This document shows positions 24,867 through 33,041 of a DNA stretch of 35,736 nucleotides, in pieces (position 1 is the first letter of the stretch; each line of letters begins with the position of its first letter). Source of the stretch: AP-15 sp035509615 (GTDB lineage Bacteria > Pseudomonadota > Alphaproteobacteria > ATCC43930 > CGMCC-115725); NCBI GenBank assembly GCA_035509615.1, contig DATJLK010000017.1:1-35736 (forward strand). The letters run 5' to 3'. Made by a program: the position numbers and the translations under genes. A model generated the notes under the pieces. The model saw only the letters and a list, made by a program, of their open reading frames with translations. It was not told the origin of the DNA and did no database searches.

Positions 24867-25991
24867 CTACCGCGAGGCGCGGGTGTCGACGCTGACGGTT
24901 GTCGACAGGCCGGGGCGTAGCAGCCCCAGGGTCCCGTCGCCGTCGTCAATTGCGATGCGCACCGGGACGCGCTGTACGATTTTGGTGAAATTGCCGGTCG
25001 CGTTTTCGGGCGGGATCACGCTAAAGACCGCCCCCGTCGCCGGCGCGAGGCTTAGAACTTGGCCCTTGAACGTGCGGCCCGGCAATACATCCGCGACAAA
25101 GCTGGCACGTTGACCCGGGTGCATGCGCGCCAGCTCGTCTTCCTTGAAATTGGCGTCGACCCACAATGCGTGCGCCGGCACGATCGACAGCAGCGCGGTG
25201 CCGATGGTTGCATACGCACCTACCTGGGCGACGCGATCCCCGACATAGCCGTCGATCGGCGAGCGGATCTGGGTGTAGCCGAGGTCGAGCTGGGCGGTCC
25301 GCAAATCGGCCTTTGCCTGCGCCAGGCTCGCTCGGGTTTCGGCGATTTCGGTGTCGATAACGCTCAATTGCTGCTTGGCGGCATCGAGCCCGGCCTCACC
25401 TGAGCGCACCGCCGCCTCGGCCTGGCGATCCGCGGCAAAGGCCTTCTGGTCATTCTGCAACGAGCCGAAGGTGGTTAGCGCCAGCGCGTGATAGCGGGCG
25501 GCATCGATCCGCGTGTAACCGGCCTCGGCTTGATCCGCCGCAAGCTTGGCTTGCGCCTCGGCGATCATCGATTGCTGCAGATCATATTTGGCGCGCAGAT
25601 TGGCGAGCGCTGCCGCCTCGTGCTGCACCACCGCCTCGGCATGGGCGAGGTCTGCCCGATAATCGCGGTCGTCAAGCTGGATCAAAAGCTCGCCGGCTTT
25701 GACGAACTGATTATCGCCGACCAGGATCTTCGACACGAAGCCCGCGACATGCGGCGATAAGGTGGTGACATTACCGCCGACATAGGCGTCGTCGGTGGTT
25801 TCGATAAACCGGCCGACCTCCCACCAGCTCCAGCTGAACCACCCGATCCCGCCGGCGACGAGCAAACCGAGTGCGGCAAGGCCGAGGCGCCGGTTTGGGC
25901 GCAAACGATTTCGGGTGCCGATGATGCCGGAGACGTCGTCGGAGGCGAACTCGCGCGCCTCGCCATGCCCCAGCGCTTCGGTGGCGGTCAT
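24867..25991 (-). CDS. emrA: EmrA/HlyD-family membrane fusion protein
   Basis: 374-residue periplasmic adaptor. One N-terminal transmembrane segment at about 37-57 (LGLAALGLLVAGGIGWFSWSWW) anchors it. A biotinyl-lipoyl-like half motif follows (DDAYVGGNVTTLSPHVAGFVSKILVGDNQFVKAGELLIQLDDRDY), then a long alanine/glutamine-rich coiled-coil hairpin, the second lipoyl half (IRSPIDGYVGDRVAQVGAYA) and a beta-barrel domain. With EmrB it forms a tripartite pump or an inner-membrane efflux pair. The ATG at 25991 overlaps the hxlR stop by four bases, so regulator and pump are translated together. Confidence 0.88.
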   Translation of the reverse strand: MTATEALGHGEAREFASDDVSGIIGTRNRLRPNRRLGLAALGLLVAGGIGWFSWSWWEVGRFIETTDDAYVGGNVTTLSPHVAGFVSKILVGDNQFVKAGELLIQLDDRDYRADLAHAEAVVQHEAAALANLRAKYDLQQSMIAEAQAKLAADQAEAGYTRIDAARYHALALTTFGSLQNDQKAFAADRQAEAAVRSGEAGLDAAKQQLSVIDTEIAETRASLAQAKADLRTAQLDLGYTQIRSPIDGYVGDRVAQVGAYATIGTALLSIVPAHALWVDANFKEDELARMHPGQRASFVADVLPGRTFKGQVLSLAPATGAVFSVIPPENATGNFTKIVQRVPVRIAIDDGDGTLGLLRPGLSTTVSVDTRASR

Positions 25992-26500
25992 GGTTCGTCC
26001 CGCTCGAGAAAGGGCCGGTGTCCGCTATCGGTGAGCCGCCGGCGGATCGCGTCATCGGCGCCCGGTCCGGGAACCAGGGTAAAATCGGCCCCGGAAAGCT
26101 TTTCGCCGGTGGCGCCGTCGACCAGCACAGGATCGACCAGTGCGCCGGTCCGGGTGTTCATGATCTGCACCGACGGCCCTTCCGGCGCGAAATGCCGGTT
26201 GCCCCAGGCGAGCAGGGACAACAGCACCGGATGAAAATCGCGACCCCTCTCGGTCAGCAAATATTCTTGGCGCGGCGGGTGCTCGCTGTAAGGGCGGCGC
26301 TGCAACAGGCCGGCATCAACCAGCGTATTAAGCCGCCGGGTCAGAATGTTCGGCGCCACGCCGAGGTTTTTTTGAAATTCGTCAAATCGGCGCGGGCCAT
26401 AAAAAGCGTCGCGCAGGATCAGGATCGACCACCAGTCGCCGACGCGGTCGAGGCTGCGGGCGATCGGACATTTCATGTTGCCGTAGCTTTTGCGCTGCAT
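25988..26500 (-). CDS. HxlR-family transcriptional regulator
   Basis: 170-residue winged-helix regulator. The HxlR family signature is CPIARSLDRVGDWWSILILRDAFYGPRRFDEFQ (residues 11 to 43), including the redox-sensitive N-terminal Cys11, then LGVAPNILTRRLNTLVDAGLLQRR as recognition helix and wing. A C-terminal extension beyond about residue 110 is longer than in the smallest HxlR proteins. Members sense aldehydes, quinones or other electrophiles, or drugs, and usually control an adjacent gene. Here the coupled emrA-emrB genes are the natural target. The start ATG at 26500 avoids a poorly conserved 10-residue extension to 26530. A palindrome lies just upstream at 26517-26531. Confidence 0.87.
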   Translation of the reverse strand: MQRKSYGNMKCPIARSLDRVGDWWSILILRDAFYGPRRFDEFQKNLGVAPNILTRRLNTLVDAGLLQRRPYSEHPPRQEYLLTERGRDFHPVLLSLLAWGNRHFAPEGPSVQIMNTRTGALVDPVLVDGATGEKLSGADFTLVPGPGADDAIRRRLTDSGHRPFLERDEP

Positions 26501-26516
26501 GGCACTTCCATCATCG

Positions 26517-26531
26517 CTTGCATGATGCAAG
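26517..26531. promoter_or_regulatory. Palindrome upstream of hxlR, candidate operator
   Basis: CTTGCAT-G-ATGCAAG has perfect 7-base arms around one central base, 16 bases upstream of the hxlR ATG. Its size and place fit an HxlR dimer site for autoregulation of the hxlR-emrA-emrB-panE operon. Assignment is inferred from symmetry and position only. Confidence 0.5.
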
Positions 26532-26568
26532 TAAGCGCGTAGGACTGCCTTTCAAGAGGAAAGTGACT

Positions 26569-26832
26569 ATGAGCAGTGCTGGTGCGCCCGCGCTGGCACC
26601 TAAGATCGTCGGCAGAGCTGGAAGGGTCCGGTCCGGGTACGGGGCGCGCCGAGAACCGCCGCCGGGTGTGCCACGGCGGGGCTCGAAACCGTTTCGTCAA
26701 GCTTGGCGCTGGCGGTCGCGTTCCCCGTCTTCGGCGGCGTTCAGGATGCGACGGGCGGCAGTGAACAAGGATTGCGCCTTGTCGTCGTGGCCCAGAATGT
26801 GCTCGGCCCTGGCTAGGTCGAGCATGATGTAG
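26569..26832 (+). CDS. Short divergent ORF, possibly a gene remnant
   Basis: An 87-codon frame whose ATG at 26569 is preceded by AGAGGAAAG, a good ribosome site. It begins MSSAGAPALAPKIVGRAGR, which looks like a genuine N-terminus. After about residue 45 it becomes arginine-rich and runs antisense through the end of the TPR gene. That suggests the start of a gene divergent from hxlR that was lost or truncated, leaving its 5' end. Family unknown; the whole thing may be chance. Confidence 0.22.
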   Translation: MSSAGAPALAPKIVGRAGRVRSGYGARREPPPGVPRRGSKPFRQAWRWRSRSPSSAAFRMRRAAVNKDCALSSWPRMCSALARSSMM

Positions 26833-27734
26833 GCGAGCGTCGGGATGTCGCGCCCGGCGCCGTGATCGAGCAGATCCATCCCGGTATGCAAGGCCTTAGC
26901 CGCATCCTCGGGGCGGTTCATCGCGAGGAAGACAACCCCGAGATCGTGGAAATCTTCGGCGATGATCGGATGCGCGGGGCCGAGGCAGGTTTGGTCGATC
27001 AGCGTTGCCTCTTCGATCAGCGGCAATGCTACGGCCGGGTGCTTCTGCCGCAGATAGGTGTTCGCCAGTGCGGCGAGGCTGCGGGCGGTCGCGAGTTCGT
27101 CCCCGCTGCCGCGGTCGAGCGCCAGGGCCTGTCGTAGCACGCGCTCGCTGTCGGCAAATTTTCGCTGGGCGGTGAGGACCAGGCCGAGCGTTCGCAGCCT
27201 GCTGCTGTGCGGCGCGCCGCCTAGCTGTTTGTCGATCGCGATTGCTTGCTCGGCCCATTGCCGCGCCTGATCGACATCGCCCCGCGCGAGTGCGATCCGG
27301 GCCCGGTCAGCCAGCACCGCCGCCAGCGCCGGGCTCGATCGGCCGAGCCGATCGTGCAGGATCCCGGCCGCGGTAATCGTCAGCGGCTCGGCGTCGAGAT
27401 AATCCCGCCGCTCGATATAGAGGTGAGCAAGCGCCGCCATCGCCTCGGCCGCCGGCACCGTTTCGGGGCCATAGGAGCCGATCGCGATCTTCATGGCCCG
27501 GCGCCGCAGCTCGGTCGCTTCCGCCAATTGCGCCTGCTCGAACCGCAATTGCGCCAGCGATGCGAGGATCGGCAGCAATTCCGGTGCTGCCGATCCATGG
27601 TCATGTTCGGTTTCGGACAATGAATGCGTTAACGCCGTCACTCGCTCGTCCGGTCGCGGGGCGGATAGCGTAATTGTCGTGGTCATAACAAGACACAGCA
27701 GTGCCGACGCCAGTACCCGCGAATGGCAGCGCAT
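26697..27734 (-). CDS. Exported tetratricopeptide-repeat protein
   Basis: 345 residues from the ATG at 27734, which gives a normal signal peptide (MRCHSRVLASALLCLVMTTTITLSAP). A TTG/GTG further upstream (27767/27764) adds 11 residues with no better ribosome site. The mature protein is all-helical with several TPR-type units, such as AEAMAALAHLYIERRDYLDAE, RALADRARIALARGDVDQARQWAEQAI and LAALANTYLRQKHPAVALPLIEEA. It has the KLC/TPR_12 spacing (about 42 residues). No catalytic domain is present, so it is likely a periplasmic scaffold or part of an unknown complex. A DDKAQSLFTAARRIL helix ends it. Confidence 0.75.
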   Translation of the reverse strand: MRCHSRVLASALLCLVMTTTITLSAPRPDERVTALTHSLSETEHDHGSAAPELLPILASLAQLRFEQAQLAEATELRRRAMKIAIGSYGPETVPAAEAMAALAHLYIERRDYLDAEPLTITAAGILHDRLGRSSPALAAVLADRARIALARGDVDQARQWAEQAIAIDKQLGGAPHSSRLRTLGLVLTAQRKFADSERVLRQALALDRGSGDELATARSLAALANTYLRQKHPAVALPLIEEATLIDQTCLGPAHPIIAEDFHDLGVVFLAMNRPEDAAKALHTGMDLLDHGAGRDIPTLAYIMLDLARAEHILGHDDKAQSLFTAARRILNAAEDGERDRQRQA

Positions 27735-27792
27735 GAAAAGCTGTCCAGATGCAGCTATTCGCACCAAGGACCGGCGGCGACGAGGCTAGCGA

Positions 27793-28692
27793 CTAGGCGA
27801 GCTGGTCGGCGCCCATCGCGGCATGTCTCGCCACCATCCGTTCGTGCAGATCAACCAACAGCGGCCACATCTCCGCCAAGCCGCCGTTGATCGCCTCTTC
27901 GGCGATGGGCGTCAGCGATACCGCCTTATGCTTTTTGACCGTCTGCTCGCTAAAGAAGCCCCAGCGGATCAGATTGGCGATCCGTTCCTTGATCGCCAGA
28001 TGGCCGAGCCGCAGCCGATCCCACATCCGGCTGATGATCTCGTCGATCACCAGCGGCATGCGGATGGCGCCGTCGCTGCCCGATGCGCTCGCCGTCCATA
28101 ACAGCATCACGATCGCCCAATACTGATACGTGACCAGATGGTCCATCGCGTCTTCGATATGTGCCGGCGTCAGCCCTTTGTTTCTGACGACCAGCTCGCT
28201 GATCTCCCGCCAGTTGCGGTCGCAAGCGCCAAAAAACCGGTAGAATTCGGAAATCAGACCGTCGTTGCATTCGCCAGTCAGATCCGGCCCGAACCCTTGA
28301 TCGCCCGCGACCGAACAGACCTCGTCGATCGCCTCGCGGCAATGCGCGTCAAAACTCTCGATCAGCCGTTCGGTGGGCCCGATCAGGCAGCCCGGGCTTG
28401 CCGCGCATTCCCGGTTTGCCTCGTCGAAGACTCTGATAAAGCCGTCACGCTCGCAATCCTTGATCCGCTCGATGCAGGTTCTGATGTCGGTCCCGTAGGA
28501 ACCGTATAGAGCACGGTGAACGGCGCGGCTCGAAACTGCACTCTGACCACAAGTCCTGGCCATAAAGATGACATGCCAGTGCGCACGTTTATTAAGTCCA
28601 GGGAAAAATTTTCCCCAGATATTGTGATACTCCAAGAGGAACCCGGCGATTGCCCGCTCAGGCGATTTGAACTCATTATCGGCAGCGGACAT
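27793..28692 (-). CDS. Unrecognised protein with two winged-helix-like segments
   Basis: 299 residues from the ATG at 28692 (an ATG at 28701 is nine bases earlier; AGGA suits 28692 better). I do not recognise a named family. Residues about 45-95 (TCGQSAVSSRAVHRALYG, then RTCIERIKDCERDGFIRVF) resemble a MarR/GntR-type winged helix, with a recognition-helix-like stretch and a wing. Residues about 220-265 (MWDRLRLGHLAIKERIANLIRWGFF, then HKAVSLTPIAEEAI) resemble another, closing with the 'LT..A.E' pattern of MarR wings. Between them is a helical region rich in cysteines (Cys118, 126, 142, 157). A regulator with two DNA-binding folds in one chain is a reasonable guess. It is divergent from the PEP mutase-like gene at 28899. 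Confidence 0.55.
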   Translation of the reverse strand: MSAADNEFKSPERAIAGFLLEYHNIWGKFFPGLNKRAHWHVIFMARTCGQSAVSSRAVHRALYGSYGTDIRTCIERIKDCERDGFIRVFDEANRECAASPGCLIGPTERLIESFDAHCREAIDEVCSVAGDQGFGPDLTGECNDGLISEFYRFFGACDRNWREISELVVRNKGLTPAHIEDAMDHLVTYQYWAIVMLLWTASASGSDGAIRMPLVIDEIISRMWDRLRLGHLAIKERIANLIRWGFFSEQTVKKHKAVSLTPIAEEAINGGLAEMWPLLVDLHERMVARHAAMGADQLA

Positions 28693-28898
28693 AACATTCA
28701 TTCCTGCCCAGAGATCGTACAGCAGACTAGCTGATTTTGCGGTAATGCAACAGGAAACATCGCGGGAACATAAGGGATTTGCCATCGGGAAATCGGAGCA
28801 TTGATCCCGCTGCCCTGTGATTGCCCGAGCGGCCGCTTGACGCCGTGCTGCGATCCGGTGAAGGTTTGCCAAGAACCCTTTAATTTATCGGAAAGCTG

Positions 28899-29738
28899 AT
28901 GAACGCCGCGACCCAAGCTCAACAAGCCGGGTATTTTCGCGAAATGCATCATGGGCAATTCTTGTTGCTGCCGAATGCCTGGGATGCGTTCAGCGCTCGG
29001 ATCTTTGCCGAAACCGGATTTTCCGCAATCGCAACGACCAGCGGTGGCGTGTCTTGGGCCATCGGCTATGCCGATGGCGAGGCGGCGCCTTGGGACGAGG
29101 TTGTCGCCGCAACCCGCCGAATTGTGCGGTCGGTTTCGGTGCCGGTTACCGCCGACATCGAAGCCGGTTTTGGCGACACTCCCGAGGCGGTAGCAAAGTC
29201 GGTCCGCGACATCATCGAGGCCGGTGCTGTCGGCATCAACCTCGAAGATGGCACCCCGAAAGGCGCGGCGCCGGTGCGCACCATCGCTGCCGCCGCCGAG
29301 CGCATCCGCGCCGCGCGGGAGGCCGCACGTTCCGCTGGCGTGCCGGTCGTGATCAATGCGCGCACCGATCTTTATCTGCGCAACATCGGCGAAGCCGCCG
29401 CCCGGTTCGACGAAACGGTGGAACGCGGCCGAGCCTATCTCGCCGCTGGTGCCGATTGCGTCTATCCGATCGGTCTGCGCGATCCGGAGACGATCGGAAA
29501 GCTGGTCAAAGCATTGGCGGCGCCGGTCAATATCATGGTTCGTGCTGGACTGCCTGACGTGGCCGAACTCAAGGCCCTGGGGGTGGCGCGCGCCAGCACC
29601 GCGAGCGCGATTGCGCTGATGGCTGCGGCAACGACCCGACAGGTTGCCCGGGAGCTCAGGGTCACTGGCCGTTTCGACGCGCTCAACCCGGCGATGTCGC
29701 AAGCCGACGCGCAGCAGCTGTTCGCCGATCCGCGATAG
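28899..29738 (+). CDS. Isocitrate lyase/PEP mutase superfamily protein
   Basis: 279-residue TIM-barrel enzyme. N-terminal LLPNAWDAFSARIFAETGF (24-42) and ATTSGGVSWAIGYADGE are typical of the PEP mutase-like oxaloacetate decarboxylase/2,3-dimethylmalate lyase branch. Mg2+-binding acids are Asp86 and Glu88 (VTADIEAGFG) and Glu116-Asp117 (NLEDG). It lacks the KKCGH loop of true isocitrate lyase. Reactions in this branch cleave C-C bonds of hydroxy- or oxo-diacids, and several members are of unknown substrate. A GGAAAG ribosome site precedes the ATG at 28899. The divergent gene on the left could control it. Confidence 0.82.
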   Translation: MNAATQAQQAGYFREMHHGQFLLLPNAWDAFSARIFAETGFSAIATTSGGVSWAIGYADGEAAPWDEVVAATRRIVRSVSVPVTADIEAGFGDTPEAVAKSVRDIIEAGAVGINLEDGTPKGAAPVRTIAAAAERIRAAREAARSAGVPVVINARTDLYLRNIGEAAARFDETVERGRAYLAAGADCVYPIGLRDPETIGKLVKALAAPVNIMVRAGLPDVAELKALGVARASTASAIALMAAATTRQVARELRVTGRFDALNPAMSQADAQQLFADPR

Positions 29739-29847
29739 CAGGGTAAACCAAAAGTCGGCGTCGTGGATCGCAACCTTAGGGCGCGTCGCAGCGGCTTGCG
29801 ATCACCCCCGATCACCTTCCGCCGGGAATACGGCTGTTGCGTCCTCC

Positions 29848-32343
29848 TCAGCCGGATTCCGCTGCCAGTGCGGCGGTACGGGCATCGGCAACGGCGCGGA
29901 TGTGATCGCGCAGCGCCGGCTGGGTTCCGAACAATCGGCTGAGATCGCGCGCGCTCAGGCTCAGGAGATGGCAGTAACCGAGGGCCACCACATCGGCATT
30001 GCGCCGATCGGCCACCAGTAGCGCCATCTCCCCAAAAAAATCGCCGCTGCCGAGCTGGACCGGGTGCGGCGAAACCCGGACCTCGACCGCACCCGAGGAA
30101 ATAAAATACATCGCATCGCCGCGCTCGCCGCGGCGCACGAGGACCTCACCCGGCACGGCCAGACGCGGTCGCAGCAGGCGAGCAACGGCGCGGCGGGTCG
30201 GCTCATCGAGAGCCGCGAACATCGGCACCCGGGCAACCAGGTCATCGCTTTGCAAGCCGAGGTCGAGCACCGTGCGGGCCTCGTGGGCACGCCGTCGACG
30301 GCGCAGTTCGCGCTGCAGATCTTCGTAAACGTCCTGGTTGATTATCGACTCGGCACGCAGCCGGCGATAGCTCTCCTCCTCGAAACGCGCGGCCGTACGG
30401 GCCAGATATTGTGTGCCGAGCTGCTGGACATAGCTCGGGTACTGCAGCGTCAGCGCCGAGATTGCACGATCGATCTCGCTCAAGCGAAGCTCGATTTGTT
30501 GTGCCATGATCGCGCTCGGACCCTTGCCAAACAGCGCTGCGATGTGGTTCCGATTAAATGCCATTAAGTCTTTCAAAATGATTCGCGCGGCGAGCACGAC
30601 CTCGAAGCGGTCCGACAGTTTCCGAGCCAGAGGCGCGGCAATCCCGATCCTCCGGTGCAGTGCCAGCGTCAGGCGGAAGCCCGCATCATAGCCCCGCAGC
30701 CGCGCTGCGGCCTGCTGGTAGCCATCGATGCCGCGCGTTCGAGCGCCGTCGCGCAGCCGCGCGGTGTGGGCCAGCAATACCGCTGCCACGCGCCGCGACA
30801 GGGTTTGTCCTTCGAAGGCTTCGAGGCAGAATTCCTGCTCACGGTCGGCGAGCACCAACAGCGCCGCCCGGGTGCGCAGCTCTGCCGGCAATTGCGCGTT
30901 CTCCTCGGCGATATCGGCCGGGTTGCGGGTGCGGGCGCGATAGGGCTCGGTAACTTCCGCGACCACATCGGGCGACAACTCATATTCGCCGGCGATCTGC
31001 CCAATCTGCTGCTGGATCGTCGCCAACGACAGGCCGATGACCCGATCGCGCAGCGCGATTTCCGCTGGCGGGGCATCGTTCAGCTTTAAAAGCCGCATCA
31101 GCGGCCGCATTGTCGGGCCGGTCACCAGCAACGTGAACAGCACAAAGCCGGTGGCGAGTACGCCCACGAACTGACGCACATCGGCCGGCACCGACATCTC
31201 CTGGGTCACGGCCAAGGCGAGTGCCAGCGACACCGCCCCGCGCATCCCGCCCCACATCATAAACAGCTTGTAATCGGCGCCGATCGGCTGTGCGAGACGG
31301 GCAAGGCTCAATACCGGGATCAACCCGTAAAGCGTCAGAGCGCGCGCGGCGAGGGCCGCCGCAACCAGCGCGCCGAGGAGCGCGAGGTCGCGCCACGTCG
31401 CATGCACCAGCAGTTCCGGCGTGTGCATTGCCGCAAACAGAAAGATCAGCGAACTCGCCCAGAACGCCAGCTGCTCCCAGGTGGTCACGAGGCTTTCGAA
31501 GTTCGACGGCGCCAGTCGGCGGCGCCCTTCGGCGCTGACCGCGAGTGCGGCGGCCGCGACCGCGACAACGCCTGAGACCCGCAGGTAGTGATCACAAATG
31601 ATGTAAATGGCGTAGGCAAAGCCGATCGTGAGCGTCGCCTCGGCCAGCCGGCTCGACCGTAATACCGGCATTGACAGGGCGGTCAGCCAGCCTGTCGCAT
31701 ATCCGACCGCGATGCCGCCGCCGAACTGACGCAGAAAAATCAGGATGCCGTCGCCAGGGTGCGCCGGACGCGCGCCAGTCAGAATCGCGACGGCGAGCGA
31801 ATAGATCGCGATCGCCGCCGCATCGTTGAACAGGCTCTCGCCCTGCACCAGGGTCGATAGCCGCCGCGGCGCGCCGATGTCACGAAAAATCCCGACAACC
31901 GCAGTCGGATCGGTGGTCGCGATGATGGCCCCCAAGATGACGCAGGCGAGGATGCCGACGGGGGCAATCGGCCACAGTGTAAAACCAACGACGAGGGTGC
32001 ATACGACCACGCCGATGACAGCCAGCAGCAGCACCGGGGCGACCTCGTCGCCGAGCTGCTCGACATCGACGTTCAGCGCTGCTTCAAACAGCAGCGCCGG
32101 CAGAAATATGTAAAGCAGAGATTCGGCGCTGAGCCCGAAATGTTGCAGGGTGGCGAGGATATCTCGGACCGCACCGCCCTGCAGGTACGGTTCGGGAATA
32201 TGCGTTGTCGCACCGATGGCGATCCCAACCACGGCCAACAAAACGGTGTAGGGGATCGAGAATCGCTCGGCGAGCGGCGGCAGGAAGCTGACGAGACCGA
32301 GCAGCGCCGTAACGGTAAAGACGGTAAAAACAGTTTGATGCAT
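29848..32343 (-). CDS. CPA1-type Na+/H+ antiporter with C-terminal cyclic-nucleotide-binding domain
   Basis: 831 residues from the ATG at 32343 (a GTG at 32388 would add 15). Residues 1 to about 415 are a twelve-helix CPA1 exchanger with TTDPTAVV at 143-150 and GESLFNDA at 168-175, the Asn-Asp ion-binding motif. A helical cytoplasmic region follows, with many charged residues and repeats of RxL. The last 140 residues are a CRP-type cyclic-nucleotide-binding fold: GEVLVRRGERGDAMYF and the phosphate-binding cassette GDFFGEMALL...RRNADV, with Glu772 and Arg781 kept. The layout is like plant SOS1-type or sperm NHE exchangers but bacterial. Ion exchange for pH/Na+ homeostasis, possibly gated by cAMP or cGMP, is inferred. 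Confidence 0.83.
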   Translation of the reverse strand: MHQTVFTVFTVTALLGLVSFLPPLAERFSIPYTVLLAVVGIAIGATTHIPEPYLQGGAVRDILATLQHFGLSAESLLYIFLPALLFEAALNVDVEQLGDEVAPVLLLAVIGVVVCTLVVGFTLWPIAPVGILACVILGAIIATTDPTAVVGIFRDIGAPRRLSTLVQGESLFNDAAAIAIYSLAVAILTGARPAHPGDGILIFLRQFGGGIAVGYATGWLTALSMPVLRSSRLAEATLTIGFAYAIYIICDHYLRVSGVVAVAAAALAVSAEGRRRLAPSNFESLVTTWEQLAFWASSLIFLFAAMHTPELLVHATWRDLALLGALVAAALAARALTLYGLIPVLSLARLAQPIGADYKLFMMWGGMRGAVSLALALAVTQEMSVPADVRQFVGVLATGFVLFTLLVTGPTMRPLMRLLKLNDAPPAEIALRDRVIGLSLATIQQQIGQIAGEYELSPDVVAEVTEPYRARTRNPADIAEENAQLPAELRTRAALLVLADREQEFCLEAFEGQTLSRRVAAVLLAHTARLRDGARTRGIDGYQQAAARLRGYDAGFRLTLALHRRIGIAAPLARKLSDRFEVVLAARIILKDLMAFNRNHIAALFGKGPSAIMAQQIELRLSEIDRAISALTLQYPSYVQQLGTQYLARTAARFEEESYRRLRAESIINQDVYEDLQRELRRRRRAHEARTVLDLGLQSDDLVARVPMFAALDEPTRRAVARLLRPRLAVPGEVLVRRGERGDAMYFISSGAVEVRVSPHPVQLGSGDFFGEMALLVADRRNADVVALGYCHLLSLSARDLSRLFGTQPALRDHIRAVADARTAALAAESG

Positions 32344-32454
32344 GATGACGCTCGAACCTAGCGGCCTTGCCTTCACTGCACAAGTCACCGCCAGACGGAG
32401 ATCTCGCGTCGTACACCAAAGATTTCACGAACTACCGGTGTGTTGCTTTCCCAG

Positions 32455-32486
32455 CAAACCGGGTCCATCGCAAACCGGGTCCATCG
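32455..32486 (+). repeat. 16-base perfect tandem duplication upstream of DUF192 gene
   Basis: CAAACCGGGTCCATCG at 32455-32470 is repeated at once at 32471-32486. It ends 15 bases before the TTG start of the DUF192 gene, so it lies in the 5' untranslated region. Because 16 is not a multiple of three, it would change the frame of anything translated across it. Confidence 0.9.
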
Positions 32487-32501
32487 AAGGATATCGTCGA
32501 A

Positions 32502-32984
32502 TTGGCTGCCACCTACGCTCGCCGCATCGTCCTGTCGCTGCCGCTTCTGTTAGCCGTGAGCCCTCTTGGGGGGAAACTGCACGCCCAGTCGCAAAAATAC
32601 GACACCGCGGTTTTGACCATCGTGACCGCGAACGGATCTCATCGTATCAATGTCGAACTCGCAGAGACGCCGGCACAAATGGAGCGAGGCCTGATGTTCC
32701 GTCAGGAGTTGGCGCCCGATGCCGGGATGCTGTTCGACTTCAAACAGCCGACGATGGCGACAATGTGGATGCGCAACACTTTGATTCCCCTCGACATGCT
32801 GTTCGTCGACGCCGGGGGGCGCATCGTCAACATACACGAGCGGGCGGTGCCGCAATCGGATGCGATCATCGCCGCCGCGGCACCGGTTCGTGCGGTGATC
32901 GAGCTGAATGGCGGTACCGCCGCGCGCCTCGATATCAAGCCTGGCGATCGCGTGATCTTCCCGATTTTCCGATCGCCGCCGTGA
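32502..32984 (+). CDS. Exported DUF192 protein
   Basis: 160 residues if the TTG at 32502 is the start; AAGG lies about 11 bases upstream, so the start is moderately supported. A signal peptide (RRIVLSLPLLLAVSPLGGKLHA) is followed by the DUF192 domain. This includes VELAETPAQMERGLMFRQEL, GMLFDF, MWMRNTLIPLDMLFVD and the final ELNGGTAARLDIKPGDRVIF, all characteristic. The family is small, often periplasmic, and its function is unknown. An upstream open frame to 32367 crosses the 16-base duplication and overlaps the antiporter 5' end on the other strand, so it is less likely to be translated. Confidence 0.8.
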   Translation: MAATYARRIVLSLPLLLAVSPLGGKLHAQSQKYDTAVLTIVTANGSHRINVELAETPAQMERGLMFRQELAPDAGMLFDFKQPTMATMWMRNTLIPLDMLFVDAGGRIVNIHERAVPQSDAIIAAAAPVRAVIELNGGTAARLDIKPGDRVIFPIFRSPP

Positions 32985-33041
32985 GCAACCTGCGCTCCAC
33001 GCCTCATTCACCGGATCGGAAAGCTCGGCAGCTTGTGATCG

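Noticed and set aside
28698..29702. A 334-codon minus-strand frame over the PEP mutase-like gene
   Set aside because: It is antisense to a gene with clear family motifs and covers its promoter. No motif is recognised in it.
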